Shown piece after piece: positions 1 to 8,137 of a stretch of DNA of 64,000 nt (position 1 is its first letter; the number at the start of each line of letters is the position of its first letter). Origin of the DNA: Streptococcus oralis (GTDB lineage Bacteria > Bacillota > Bacilli > Lactobacillales > Streptococcaceae); assembly GCF_001578705.1 (NCBI RefSeq), contig NZ_KQ969037.1:939180-1003179 (forward strand), in the 5' to 3' direction. The position numbers and the translations under genes were made by a program. The notes under the pieces are model-generated. The model searched no databases and was not told the origin of the DNA. It saw nothing but the letters and a program-made list of their open reading frames with translations.

Positions 1-299
1 ACTTGGGGGAGTTCTTCTGCTAGAGCTGTATAGTAGTCAAAACCATACTGGGTATCGGTGTACCAGCCATTATTTGTATTGGGCATGATAACAATGAGAT
101 TGGTTCCGCGCAACAAGCGTTCGACATTGGTACGCTTGAGCCAGCTATTTTGGTTTCCTGACATTCCGTGCAAAAGATAAAGGACAGGAATATCTGTGCA
201 ATCTGGTTCAGTCACCCGACTGGCATCCGGATAGAGTACGGTAACACCCCACTCCATATCCAAAACTTCTGAGTAATACTCAATATTCATAACTGCCAT
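1..299 (-). CDS. estA: Tributyrin esterase-like alpha/beta hydrolase, N-terminal part (cut by window edge)
   Basis: The minus-strand frame opens with ATG at 299 behind an AGGAGA ribosome site and runs off the left edge, leaving about 99 residues. It begins [20 protein letters not shown] and contains the segment [16 protein letters not shown], which carries the HG oxyanion-hole motif of the esterase D / tributyrin esterase family. The nucleophile serine would lie beyond the window. In pneumococci the family member EstA is a serine esterase acting on short-chain esters and sialic acid O-acetyl groups. The gene lies directly downstream of the RNase J2 gene on the same strand, with a hairpin between them. 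The assignment rests on the N-terminal third only. Confidence 0.8.
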   Translation of the reverse strand, partial: MAVMNIEYYSEVLDMEWGVTVLYPDASRVTEPDCTDIPVLYLLHGMSGNQNSWLKRTNVERLLRGTNLIVIMPNTNNGWYTDTQYGFDYYTALAEELPQ

Positions 300-324
300 G
301 GTTTTCTCCTTTTACTATTCTATA

Positions 325-351
325 AGAAAAAGCCGAATTTCGACTTTTTCT
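325..351 (-). terminator. Hairpin terminator after RNase J2 gene
   Basis: The inverted repeat AGAAAAAGCCGAA / TTCGACTTTTTCT forms a stem with a T-rich 3' side on the minus strand. It lies between the RNase J2 stop codon and the esterase start, so it probably attenuates or ends the RNase J2 transcript. Confidence 0.65.
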
Positions 352-367
352 GTAGGTATGCTGCTTA

Positions 368-2029
368 TTATTTTGCTTCCATCACGACTGGCAAGATTGC
401 TGGGCGACGCTTGGTTTGATCAAAGAGGTACTTGGTCAGATTGTCGCGAACCTTGCCTTTGAGATCTGCCCAGTCGAAATCTTCACCTTGGAGATAGTCT
501 TCCACGATTTGGTTGATCAGTTCTGAACTTTCACGGAGAATGTCACGACTCTTCTTGAGATAGACAAATCCACGCGTGTGAACTCGTGCCTTAGCCACAA
601 TTTTCTTCTCACGACGGTTGACAGTGATAGCCACGATAAAAATCCCATCCTCTGACAAGACCTTACGGTCACGAAGAACAACATTTCCAACATCTCCGAT
701 GGCATTTCCGTCAATCAAAACATCACCTGCGGAAACTCCGCCAGCAGGGACAAAGTCCCCGTGTTCGTAGAACATGGTGGTTCCCTTTTTAGGGATAAAA
801 ATGCGCTCTGGCAACATTCCAACCGCCATGGCAGCCTTGGCATGTGCATCCAATTCACGATATTCCCCTTGGATAGGGAAGAGGTATTTTGGTTGCAAGA
901 GATTGATCATCAACTGTAAATCACGCGCATTCCCGTGTCCTGATACTCGCAAGCTTTGGGTAATGAGTTTTACCACACCACCAGCTTGATAGATCATATT
1001 TTCAACACGTGCCATGACAGCTTCTTTAGCGATAGATGGAGTCGTTACGATATAAACTAGGTCACCGTCCTTGATTTCCACATAACGGTGGCGTCCAATA
1101 GACATCTTGCGAAGTCCATTGATGGGTTCACCCATACGACCTGTCTCTAGAATAATCAACTCATGGTCTTCAAAACGAGACATTTCTTTGGGTTTGATCA
1201 AGAGACTTTCGTTGGCCAGAGATAATTTTTTGAGACGAATCGCAGTGCGGACGATATTTTCAATATCAAATCCAGTCAAAACAACTCGGCGACCTGTATC
1301 TGCTGCAGCATCAAAAACCTGCTGGATACGAGAAAGGTTGCTGGCAACTGCGGCAACGATAATACGACCTTCCCAGTCTGCAATGGTCTGGGTAATTTCG
1401 TCTCCAACTTCACTCTCGCTCGCCACCTGGATATTGCTGTCTGCATTGGCTGAATCACTGAGGAGTGCCAAGACACCATCACGACCAATTTCTGCCAAAC
1501 GAGCAAAATCCGTCGTATAGGATTCGCTAGCTGTCTGGTCAAACTTGAAGTCCCCTGTATAAACGATGCTACCTTCAGCTGTTTTCAGGACTATTCCCAA
1601 ACTTTCTGGGATAGAGTGAGTTGTACGGAAGAAGGAAACCACAGTTCCTCCAAAGTCTATCTCCGTATCTTCATCAATCACATGGAAGTCATTGAATTTC
1701 TTAACCGTATCATTTCCTTTGACAAAGAGTTTGGCCAACTCAATGGTCAACTCCGAACCAAACACAGGCACCTTAGCCTCTGCCAAAAGATAAGGCAGGG
1801 CACCAATGGCATCCGCATGTCCGTGGGTCAAAAAGACCCCTGCGATACGATCGCTATTTTCAAAAAGGTAGTCCATATTTGGAATGACGACATCAACCCC
1901 TAGTTGTTCATTTTCAGGGTATTTAAGCCCTGCATCCAAAACAAAAATAGAACCATCGATTTCAGCGATGTACATATTTTTACCATTTTCTCGTACACCA
2001 CCTAGTGTTGTTAAACTAATATTACTCAT
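368..2029 (-). CDS. rnjB: Ribonuclease J2
   Basis: The product has 553 residues and the RNase J layout: metallo-beta-lactamase core, beta-CASP domain and C-terminal domain. RNase J enzymes are 5'-3' exo- and endoribonucleases in mRNA decay, and J2 pairs with J1. The metal-binding motif at residues 69-74 reads HGHADA, whereas J1-type enzymes have HxHxDH. The last His is therefore Ala, which fits the weakly active J2 subgroup. A later SGHGNARDLQ segment matches the conserved C-terminal beta-CASP motif. The start ATG follows a strong GGAGG site at 6 bases. The esterase gene lies downstream on the same strand. J2 rather than J1 is chosen from the degenerate motif and from the esterase neighbour, as in pneumococcus. 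Confidence 0.9.
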   Translation of the reverse strand: MSNISLTTLGGVRENGKNMYIAEIDGSIFVLDAGLKYPENEQLGVDVVIPNMDYLFENSDRIAGVFLTHGHADAIGALPYLLAEAKVPVFGSELTIELAKLFVKGNDTVKKFNDFHVIDEDTEIDFGGTVVSFFRTTHSIPESLGIVLKTAEGSIVYTGDFKFDQTASESYTTDFARLAEIGRDGVLALLSDSANADSNIQVASESEVGDEITQTIADWEGRIIVAAVASNLSRIQQVFDAAADTGRRVVLTGFDIENIVRTAIRLKKLSLANESLLIKPKEMSRFEDHELIILETGRMGEPINGLRKMSIGRHRYVEIKDGDLVYIVTTPSIAKEAVMARVENMIYQAGGVVKLITQSLRVSGHGNARDLQLMINLLQPKYLFPIQGEYRELDAHAKAAMAVGMLPERIFIPKKGTTMFYEHGDFVPAGGVSAGDVLIDGNAIGDVGNVVLRDRKVLSEDGIFIVAITVNRREKKIVAKARVHTRGFVYLKKSRDILRESSELINQIVEDYLQGEDFDWADLKGKVRDNLTKYLFDQTKRRPAILPVVMEAK

Positions 2030-2167
2030 TTTTCCTCCGAAACTTCATTTATCTTGATTATAGGGCGAATTTACCCTTTTATTCTAAAAGTTCTAAAACT
2101 TTCAGCCGAATCTTTTCCTACCATTATACCATTTTTTTGATTATTTTCAAAATGAAGATTTGTTTTC

Positions 2168-2193
2168 AAAAAAGAGCTGGTTACCCAACTCTT
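2168..2193 (-). terminator. Terminator of recJ
   Basis: Read on the minus strand, the stem AAAGAGTTGG-GTAA-CCAGCTCTTT is followed by further T residues. It lies just past the recJ stop codon. Confidence 0.7.
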
Positions 2194-2202
2194 TCCTATC
2201 TT

Positions 2203-4425
2203 CTAGTTTTCTTCCATCAAAAAATCATACATTTCTTGTACCGTCCCCAGCGCCATCATCTCTTGGTCTTTGACGGTTTGTTTGAGATTTTGGTATATCT
2301 GACTTTCAGCAATTTCCCTTTTCGGCGCTTCTTTATTGACTGTCATGACACCATCTTTGATCGTCACAAAGCCCAGCTCTTCAAATACTTGGATCATCTT
2401 GACCAGCAAGATTTGTTGGATATTGAGATAAGTCGCCAAATCTTTGAGCTTGTAGCGAATATCAAACTCTGGGAACTGGTAAATAGTCTTGTACAATTTG
2501 GCAAACTGTTCTCTAGTCCCGTAACCTGTCAGATAGTAGACCTTGTCAATGTCATTTTTGAAATAGACAGCAGAGAAATGTTGTTTCTGAAAAATGGCCT
2601 TCAGCAAGGTAATATCTTCCGGAATATTTTTCACAACAACCGCTTCACTAGTCGCTAAATCTGGCACCTCTCCAGAGAAATCCAAGACTGGAACCCCTTC
2701 TGGCAGGGCTACGTTCTTCCCACGAATGTTAAAGAGTTGAACACCTTCCACACGCGCATCCACCATCATCAACTGGAGGGCAGTTTGGCCATTCCATTGA
2801 TTGACAGACAAGGTGACTGCCAATTCTAGATTCTTGGTTTGAGAAAATTCTGTCGCCCAGCTACCTTGTCCAAAGGCCACCACTTCAAAACCCGCCTCAC
2901 CCTTGGAAATCTTTAGTTTGAGATGAGCGTTGCCTGCTCCCATGGCACGAGCATGTTCCACTTGAAAGTCCTTGACGTAAAAAACTGGTTTTTGATTATC
3001 CATTCCAAAAGGTGCCAAACGTTCAAAGTTTTTCACTGTCTCTAAACTCAGATTTTCCAGCTCCAACTCTTCGTCCAAGTTCAAGGTATTTTTCCCAGTA
3101 GCATCTGCACCTATTTCACGAATATAACTTTCCAGCACTTCTGACAAAACTGGTATTTTCTCGACGGCTAACGTCATACCAGCCGCACCAGCGTGCCCTC
3201 CAAAGGCGATAAAAAGGTCTCGATGTGGGTCCAAGGCCTCAAATATATCGACAGCTTCTATACTACGGGCACTTCCCTTGGCTCGATTCTCTTCAATGTT
3301 CAAAACGATAACTGTCTGACCAAGTTCTTCCAGCAAACGACCTGCAACGATTCCAAGTACGCCTGGATTCCAGCCTTCTTTAGCCAAGATTTGCACCTGT
3401 CTCTCAGGATCTACCATCAATTTGGCTTCGTCATAGATTGATTGGACAATTTCCTTGCGCTCTTCATTCTTTTGATGAATCATAAGGGCAATATCATGCG
3501 CCTCCTCATCGTCAAAACCTGTTAGTAAATCAATAGCAGGGTTGGGATCATCTAAACGTCCCAAGGCATTTAAACGGGGAGCAATCTGAAAACCAACAGT
3601 TTCTTCTGTCAGCTCAGTAGCTGCAATTCCAGCGATAGTCAGCATCTCCTGCAAACCTATCCGTTGGCTGCTTCGCAGTACGTCCAAACCATACTGAACC
3701 AAGATCCGATTTTCATCTGTCAGACTGACCATATCGGCAATGGTTCCAATAGCTACTAAATCTAGCAACTCCAGTTGCACTTCCTCTAGTAGGGCACAAG
3801 CCAACTTGAAAGCCACTCCACAACCCGCTAAATACTTAAAGGGATAATCTGCATCTGGGTGTTCTGGATGGATAATCGCATAAGCATCTGGTAAGGTTTC
3901 AGGCATGGAATGATGATCAGTCACAATGACATCTACTCCCATAGACTGAGCTAAGTCAATCGCCTCATGTCCTGCAACACCATTATCTACAGTTACAATT
4001 AAGGAAATTCCTTGCTGTTCAATGAAGTATTTGTAAACACTAGCATTAGGCCCATAACCGTCTGTAAATCTATTAGGCAAATAAACCTGACACTCTGCGC
4101 CTAACTGTTCCAGCGCCTCTTTGACAATCGAAGCCGAGGTCATTCCGTCTGCATCGTAGTCACCATAAATCAAAATTTGCTCGTAATTTTCAATCGCCTG
4201 ACGAATCCGTTCTACTGCCTTTCTCATATCATTCAGAAGATATGGATCATACAAATCCTCCAAGGAAGGCTCTAAAAAACGCTTGAGCGCAACTTGATCT
4301 GAAATTCCACGCTCCAGCAAGAGACGAGCTACATCAGCCCCCAATCCTTCTTTCTTTGCTATCTTATTAAAATCCGCGTCTTCTACTTGCGGCATAAATT
4401 TCCAATTATAGGTAGGAGTTATCAC
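2203..4425 (-). CDS. recJ: Single-stranded-DNA-specific exonuclease RecJ
   Basis: The protein has 740 residues. RecJ degrades single-stranded DNA 5' to 3' during recombination and repair. The DHH phosphoesterase core is visible as YGDYDADGMTSASI (about residues 85-98) and VTDHHSMPE (about 167-175), with GGHAGAAGM of the DHHA1 domain near residue 409. The extended C-terminal region of about 200 residues is normal for streptococcal RecJ. The start codon is GTG at 4425; the following MITPTYNW agrees with the streptococcal family. The ribosome site is weak (GAGTGGG), and a later ATG at residue 11 lacks a better one. A hairpin follows the stop. It sits alone between RNase J2 and the NAD(P)-binding protein gene. 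Confidence 0.95.
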   Translation of the reverse strand: MITPTYNWKFMPQVEDADFNKIAKKEGLGADVARLLLERGISDQVALKRFLEPSLEDLYDPYLLNDMRKAVERIRQAIENYEQILIYGDYDADGMTSASIVKEALEQLGAECQVYLPNRFTDGYGPNASVYKYFIEQQGISLIVTVDNGVAGHEAIDLAQSMGVDVIVTDHHSMPETLPDAYAIIHPEHPDADYPFKYLAGCGVAFKLACALLEEVQLELLDLVAIGTIADMVSLTDENRILVQYGLDVLRSSQRIGLQEMLTIAGIAATELTEETVGFQIAPRLNALGRLDDPNPAIDLLTGFDDEEAHDIALMIHQKNEERKEIVQSIYDEAKLMVDPERQVQILAKEGWNPGVLGIVAGRLLEELGQTVIVLNIEENRAKGSARSIEAVDIFEALDPHRDLFIAFGGHAGAAGMTLAVEKIPVLSEVLESYIREIGADATGKNTLNLDEELELENLSLETVKNFERLAPFGMDNQKPVFYVKDFQVEHARAMGAGNAHLKLKISKGEAGFEVVAFGQGSWATEFSQTKNLELAVTLSVNQWNGQTALQLMMVDARVEGVQLFNIRGKNVALPEGVPVLDFSGEVPDLATSEAVVVKNIPEDITLLKAIFQKQHFSAVYFKNDIDKVYYLTGYGTREQFAKLYKTIYQFPEFDIRYKLKDLATYLNIQQILLVKMIQVFEELGFVTIKDGVMTVNKEAPKREIAESQIYQNLKQTVKDQEMMALGTVQEMYDFLMEEN

Positions 4426-4508
4426 AAAAGATACCCACTCTTTCTAACGATTCTATCCTTTCATTATAACATGATTCGAGGTATTTCTCTATTTGAATTT
4501 TTGCTAAA

Positions 4509-4537
4509 AAACATGAGCACTTCTACTGCTCATGTTT
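4509..4537 (-). terminator. Terminator of the NAD(P)-binding protein gene
   Basis: Perfect 11-bp arms AAACATGAGCA / TGCTCATGTTT lie just beyond the stop codon at 4555 and are followed by a T-rich stretch on the minus strand. Confidence 0.75.
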
Positions 4538-4554
4538 CTCTCATCATTCTTTTT

Positions 4555-5184
4555 CTATTTTCCTCGAACAGAAATGCGTTCTTGCTCATACTCTCCTGAT
4601 TCAATAATGTCTAGCATTGCTACGGCGTAATCAGAATAACTGATAAAACTATCTCCCTTGTCATTAACAGTAAAGATTTCGCCAGCTAGCACATAGTTTC
4701 CAGTTTTTGGCGCTTCTGGGTCAAAATCCGCTGCGGGACTCACAAAGGTCCATTTCAAATTGTTTTTCTGACGAATCAAATCCAATTCATCTGCCTGGGC
4801 ACTAGCAAGCGGTTTGAACTCATCAGGAAAATCTGGTGTGTCCAAAAGACGCATGGTTTTAGTTTCATCTACATACAGGCTACCTGCTCCTCCCACAATC
4901 ACTAAACGCGTATCACTGCCTGCAAGCAAGTCATTAAAGTGTTCAACTGATTTGCTATGTAAAGGCAGTGTTTCAGGAGTAAAGGCTCCAAAAGCTGAGA
5001 CAAGAACATCAAAATCCGCCACATCTTCCTTAGTCAAATCAAATAAATCTTTTACAAGGACTTTCTCTGCTTGACTCTTATTCTCAGAGCGGACAATTGC
5101 TGTCACTTCATGACCACGTTCCAAAGCTTCTTTAACAATCAATTGACCCGCTGCACCATTTGCTGCTACTACTGCAATTTTCAT
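4555..5184 (-). CDS. NAD(P)-binding NmrA/YwnB-like protein
   Basis: The protein has 209 residues and starts MKIAVVAANGAAGQLIVKEA, a Rossmann fold with the GxxGxxG-type dinucleotide motif (NGAAGQ). The remainder, with VVGGAGSL and a late FTVNDKGDSFISYSDYA region, resembles the atypical short-chain dehydrogenases of the NmrA/YwnB group. Many of these act as redox sensors or quinone reductases; the substrate here is unknown. A GGAGG site lies 8 bases before the ATG. Its promoter carries the same operator as the promoter of the adjacent Rrf2 regulator gene, so the two genes are probably one regulon and may respond to a reactive electrophile or redox signal. That last point is inference. Confidence 0.85.
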   Translation of the reverse strand: MKIAVVAANGAAGQLIVKEALERGHEVTAIVRSENKSQAEKVLVKDLFDLTKEDVADFDVLVSAFGAFTPETLPLHSKSVEHFNDLLAGSDTRLVIVGGAGSLYVDETKTMRLLDTPDFPDEFKPLASAQADELDLIRQKNNLKWTFVSPAADFDPEAPKTGNYVLAGEIFTVNDKGDSFISYSDYAVAMLDIIESGEYEQERISVRGK

Positions 5185-5228
5185 TTTCTTTCCTCCATTT
5201 TGTTGTAAATTTATTGGTTACAATAAAA

Positions 5229-5264
5229 AGTATATCATATTTTGTTGTAATGTCAACCATTACA
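5229..5264 (-). promoter_or_regulatory. Promoter and Rrf2-type operator of the NAD(P)-binding protein gene
   Basis: On the minus strand TTGACA (5256-5251) and TATACT (5234-5229) are separated by 16 bases. The -35 hexamer lies inside the palindrome TGTAATG-N5-CATTACA (5246-5264). The same arrangement is found at 5805-5839 before the Rrf2 gene, which supports repression by that regulator. Confidence 0.75.
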
Positions 5265-5334
5265 TATCGTTTTCCATATTTTTATTCAATTATTAGAAGG
5301 TAGCTACTAAACAAAAAAGAGGAATAAAATCCTC

Positions 5335-5772
5335 TTACTTAGGCATTTTCGCCTCAGCATCTGCCACAACCTGAGCCAGGCTTGTCTGACGAAGTTGGTT
5401 TTCCATTGCTTGCTGGACTTCAATCAACTTTTTATCTAGCACACTATGGATGTTGGCACCGATGGGGCAATTGGGATTTGGATTCTCGTGAAAACTAAAC
5501 AGTTCACCCTTTTTCCCCAGACACTCCACTGCCTGATAAACATCCAGAAGTGTGATTTGTTGCAAGTCCTTGGCAATCTCTGCACCGCCTGTCCCACGCG
5601 CAACCGAAATCAACTCAGCTTTCTTCAACTGAGACAAGGTCTTTCTAATGATGACTGGGTTGACCCCGACACTTCCTGCCAAAAAATCACTTGTCACCTT
5701 ACTTTTTTGTCCCTCTAGGGCAATGATAATCAGCATATGAGTTGCAATGGTAAATCGACTTGAAATTTGCAT
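5335..5772 (-). CDS. Rrf2-family transcriptional regulator (YwnA-like)
   Basis: The protein has 145 residues. The N-terminal winged-helix DNA-binding domain of the Rrf2 family is recognisable from ISSRFTIATHMLIIIALE to the segment NPVIIRKTLSQLKKAELI, followed by ARGTGGAEIAKDLQQITLLD, typical of the family. It has a single isolated Cys in the NPNCPIG segment near residue 100 and another in ECLGKK, but not the three-cysteine cluster of IscR/NsrR. It is therefore unlikely to carry an iron-sulfur cluster and resembles YwnA/CymR-type members. Two identical palindromic sites, one at its own promoter and one at the divergently spaced NAD(P)-binding gene, suggest autoregulation plus control of that neighbour. 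Confidence 0.9.
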   Translation of the reverse strand: MQISSRFTIATHMLIIIALEGQKSKVTSDFLAGSVGVNPVIIRKTLSQLKKAELISVARGTGGAEIAKDLQQITLLDVYQAVECLGKKGELFSFHENPNPNCPIGANIHSVLDKKLIEVQQAMENQLRQTSLAQVVADAEAKMPK

Positions 5773-5804
5773 CTTCTTCTCCTTTCACATCCTATCTGAT
5801 ATCC

Positions 5805-5839
5805 ATTATACCCTTTTACGTTGTAATGTCAATCATTAC
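5805..5839 (-). promoter_or_regulatory. Promoter and operator of the Rrf2 regulator gene
   Basis: On the minus strand TTGACA (5832-5827) and TATAAT (5810-5805) are spaced by 16 bases. The palindrome GTAATG-N5-CATTAC (5823-5839) covers the -35 box. The operator overlaps the last codons of the upstream phosphoesterase gene. Confidence 0.75.
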
Positions 5840-6671
5840 CACTCCCCAACCATTCATCCAACTCAACATCATGTCCCTGCTCTTGGGCAATTTCATGTAG
5901 AAGCTCTTGGTTGTGCGTGTGATGAATTCCGTTTACCAGACTTTCATAGTAGATTTGGAAATAGGGGAGCTTCAAATCCCTAGCCAGCTGCAATTCGGCT
6001 TCCACATCATAATCCACTCGACGAAAATCAACATCAGCCAAACCTACTTCATCAAACTCTAAGATCATATACTGGGCACGTAGATCCTTACGCAACCACG
6101 CATCTAAAAAGAAGGGTTGCCCAATGGATCCTGGATTAAGAATCAACTGTCCGTCACTTCCATAACGAAGCAACTGTTGGTGAATATGGCCATATACTGC
6201 GATGGAGGCGTGTGGATTCGTCACTAATCTATCAAAATCTTCCTGTTTTCCCATATGAATCAACTCTCTTCCCCAATTTTTATCAGGGAGGTGGTGAGTA
6301 ATTCCTACCGTCAAATCCCCAAACTGACGATGAATTTGCATGGGTTGATTGTGGAGCTCTTCTATTTCTTCTGGAGAAATTTCCTCTAAGATATACTGGC
6401 ATTGGCGCAGGAGATAGCGATGACTAGCTTTTGTTAAATCTAGCTTACGATGCAGGCCTCGCCAGAGACTATCCTCCCAATTACCCAGTACTCTTACTGT
6501 GATGGGCAAATCAGCCAAGAGGTTCAAAATCCTTCTACGTCCTGTTCCCGGCATAAGAACATCTCCCAAAAGCCAGTACTCATCCACCTTTGCTGCTCTT
6601 GCATCAGCCAGTACAGCTTCCAAGGCTGTCGTATTCCCATGTACGTCTGAAAGAACTGCTATTTTAGTCAT
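5829..6671 (-). CDS. Calcineurin-like metallophosphoesterase
   Basis: The protein has 280 residues and the calcineurin-type phosphoesterase signature motifs in order: VLSDVHGNTTALEAVL (D-x-H), WLLGDVLMPG (GD), VLGNWED (GNxE, where GNHD is usual), and late GHIHQQ plus LNPGSIGQPF. Such proteins are metal-dependent phosphodiesterases or phosphatases; the YfcE/DR1281-like branch acts on small phosphodiesters, but the substrate cannot be read from the sequence. A GAGGAG site precedes the ATG by 6 bases. The stop codon lies inside the operator of the downstream Rrf2 gene, so the two genes are closely packed but separately controlled. Confidence 0.85.
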   Translation of the reverse strand: MTKIAVLSDVHGNTTALEAVLADARAAKVDEYWLLGDVLMPGTGRRRILNLLADLPITVRVLGNWEDSLWRGLHRKLDLTKASHRYLLRQCQYILEEISPEEIEELHNQPMQIHRQFGDLTVGITHHLPDKNWGRELIHMGKQEDFDRLVTNPHASIAVYGHIHQQLLRYGSDGQLILNPGSIGQPFFLDAWLRKDLRAQYMILEFDEVGLADVDFRRVDYDVEAELQLARDLKLPYFQIYYESLVNGIHHTHNQELLHEIAQEQGHDVELDEWLGSGND

Positions 6672-6759
6672 TCTTTCTCCTCATTTCCTCTTACTTCTTT
6701 TGTTAGTATTATAGCAGAAAACACTCCAAAAAATCACTATCACTGCTTACCAGATTAAC

Positions 6760-6788
6760 TTGTAAGAGCTTCCAAATCGTGCTATAAT
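6760..6788 (+). promoter_or_regulatory. Promoter of the small membrane protein gene
   Basis: TTGTAA (6760-6765) and TATAAT (6783-6788) are separated by 17 bases. About 80 bases of leader follow, ending in TGGAGG before the start codon. Confidence 0.65.
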
Positions 6789-6868
6789 ATAGGTAGAGAG
6801 CTCCCCTTCATTTAGGATCATGTGGTCTTCAACATCTCTCTATTTTTGCAGATTGGAGGACTATTGCC

Positions 6869-7243
6869 ATGCGGAAATATCTTAAGTATATCCCATACTA
6901 CCTTGTCATTTTCTTCTTTTACTGGCCCCTCTATGAGTTGCTTTTACTGCTGATTTCTGACCCTTATACGCTGAAAGGGCTCTACATTTATAACATCATC
7001 CTCTTTTCACCTTTGGCAACCTTCATCGTGTCTCTTCTTTATAGCTACCGTTTCCACTTCTCACTGTGGTGGCTGCTCGGTATTGCTCTTCTCTATTACT
7101 TTACCATCATCACTTTCAATGAATTCATTCTCGTTTATTTCCTAGCTTATGAACTCTTTGCCCTACTTGGTATGGCTTCAGGTTCAGGTATTAAATATAT
7201 GCTCCGGCAAGGAAAAAACAAAAAACTTTCACAAAATCCTTGA
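6869..7243 (+). CDS. Small integral membrane protein of unknown function
   Basis: The protein has 124 residues and is almost wholly hydrophobic, with about four predicted membrane segments: roughly residues 8-29, 38-60, 67-86 and 88-106. It ends in a basic tail (RQGKNKKLSQNP), which suggests a cytoplasmic C-terminus. No motif I recognise is present. The ATG is preceded by TTGGAGG at a suitable distance, and a good promoter lies upstream. The stop codon overlaps the -35 box of the T-box transcript that follows, so it is transcribed separately from thrS except by read-through. Its function is unknown. Confidence 0.75.
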   Translation: MRKYLKYIPYYLVIFFFYWPLYELLLLLISDPYTLKGLYIYNIILFSPLATFIVSLLYSYRFHFSLWWLLGIALLYYFTIITFNEFILVYFLAYELFALLGMASGSGIKYMLRQGKNKKLSQNP

Positions 7244-7267
7244 AAATTCTCGCAATCATGCTATAAT
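7240..7267 (+). promoter_or_regulatory. Promoter of the thrS T-box transcript
   Basis: TTGAAA (7240-7245) and TATAAT (7262-7267) are spaced by 16 bases. The -35 box overlaps the TGA stop codon of the preceding gene. Confidence 0.7.
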
Positions 7268-7269
7268 AA

Positions 7270-7480
7270 TGCATAGAGACAAGTCACTTAGTCCCTTTCT
7301 ACTAGAGAGTGCGTGGTTGCTGGAAACGCATAGAGAGCCTAAACTGATACTACTCTACTGACTTTTATGAAAACATAAAACGGTGGCCACGTTAGAGCCA
7401 ATCAGAGGTGTCCCTCTTTTTTGAGGAACATAAATGAAGGTGGAACCACGTTGCGACGTCCTTTTAGGATGTCGTTTTTA
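7270..7480 (+). ncRNA. T-box leader (threonine-specific, by context)
   Basis: The leader has the hallmark T-box sequence AAGGTGGAACCACG (7438-7451), which pairs with the uncharged tRNA acceptor end in the antiterminator. It is followed by a terminator stem, CGACGTCC / GGATGTCG, and a T-run ending near 7483. The Stem I elements AGAGAG, GGTTGCTGG and a second AGAGAG lie at 7304-7346. The candidate specifier region around 7350-7370 contains several ACT triplets, which fits threonine, but I cannot fix the specifier codon by eye. It controls the kinase gene and thrS downstream. Confidence 0.9.
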
Positions 7481-7483
7481 TTT
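7454..7483 (+). terminator. T-box terminator hairpin
   Basis: The stem CGACGTCC / GGATGTCG with a short T-rich loop is followed by GTTTTTATTTT. It is the competing terminator of the T-box leader. Confidence 0.8.
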
Positions 7484-7500
7484 TGTCAGAAGGAGGAAGA

Positions 7501-8127
7501 ATGATGCTTTATATGATTGGCGGATCGCCTTGTAGCGGAAAATCAACAATTGCCTCACTTCTTGCTAGACAGTATCAACTACTTCATATCAAACTGGATG
7601 ATTTGGTAGAAGAGATGATGAGTCAAGCAAGTGCAGACTCACAGCCAATTTGCCTTCTTAGGCAGGATAGAAATCCAGAACAAATCTGGATGAGAAATCC
7701 AGAAGAGATGGCAGATGAAGAATGGCGCTTTTATGAAGAGATTTTTCCTTATGTAAAATCTTACTTGATAAAAAATCAAAACAGACCTCTCTTGGTGGAG
7801 GGAGCAGGACTTTTGCCTCACTTGGTAACGGAGCTTGAATGTCTAGCGTCTTCCTATCTATGCTTGACTCCGACAGCTGATTTTCAGAAAAAGTACTATA
7901 AACAGAGAGAATGGGTTCCTTATGTCTTAGAGGGTACTACCAATCCTGAGAAAGCTTTTGAAAACTGGATGCAACGAGACATTCTTTTTGCTCAAATGGT
8001 GCGTAAGGAAGCGATGAAATTAGGTTATTCTAGTCTCGTAACAGATGGTAGTCAATCAGAGAATCAGACTGCGGAAGAAGTTGCTCGGCTCTTAAAATTG
8101 TCCAACAAAAAAAGAATAAATATTTAA
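7501..8127 (+). CDS. P-loop nucleotide-binding kinase-like protein in the thrS operon
   Basis: The product is 208 residues from ATG 7501. A longer reading from TTG 7483 would include its own AGGAGG site (7491-7496), so 7501 or the adjacent ATG 7504 is the start. The Walker A motif [10 protein letters not shown] occupies residues 7-16. The segment [11 protein letters not shown] near residue 100 resembles the Walker B / substrate region of small-molecule kinases such as the cytidylate or 2-phosphoglycerate kinase-like group. The substrate is unknown. The gene lies between the threonine T-box terminator and thrS, with only 10 bases to the thrS start, so it should be induced by threonine-tRNA shortage. 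That placement is unusual. Confidence 0.8.
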   Translation: MMLYMIGGSPCSGKSTIASLLARQYQLLHIKLDDLVEEMMSQASADSQPICLLRQDRNPEQIWMRNPEEMADEEWRFYEEIFPYVKSYLIKNQNRPLLVEGAGLLPHLVTELECLASSYLCLTPTADFQKKYYKQREWVPYVLEGTTNPEKAFENWMQRDILFAQMVRKEAMKLGYSSLVTDGSQSENQTAEEVARLLKLSNKKRINI

Positions 8128-8137
8128 GGAGAAAACC

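Noticed and set aside
1107-1520. A plus-strand open frame of 137 codons inside rnjB
   Set aside because: It is antisense to a clear gene, has no ribosome site, and its Ser/Arg/Ile-rich composition is that of a reversed coding sequence.
6450-6714. Two plus-strand open frames inside the phosphoesterase gene
   Set aside because: They are antisense to a gene with clear motifs and have no ribosome sites.
7483-7500. An earlier TTG start for the P-loop kinase gene
   Set aside because: The AGGAGG ribosome site falls inside this extension, so translation starts at 7501 or 7504.
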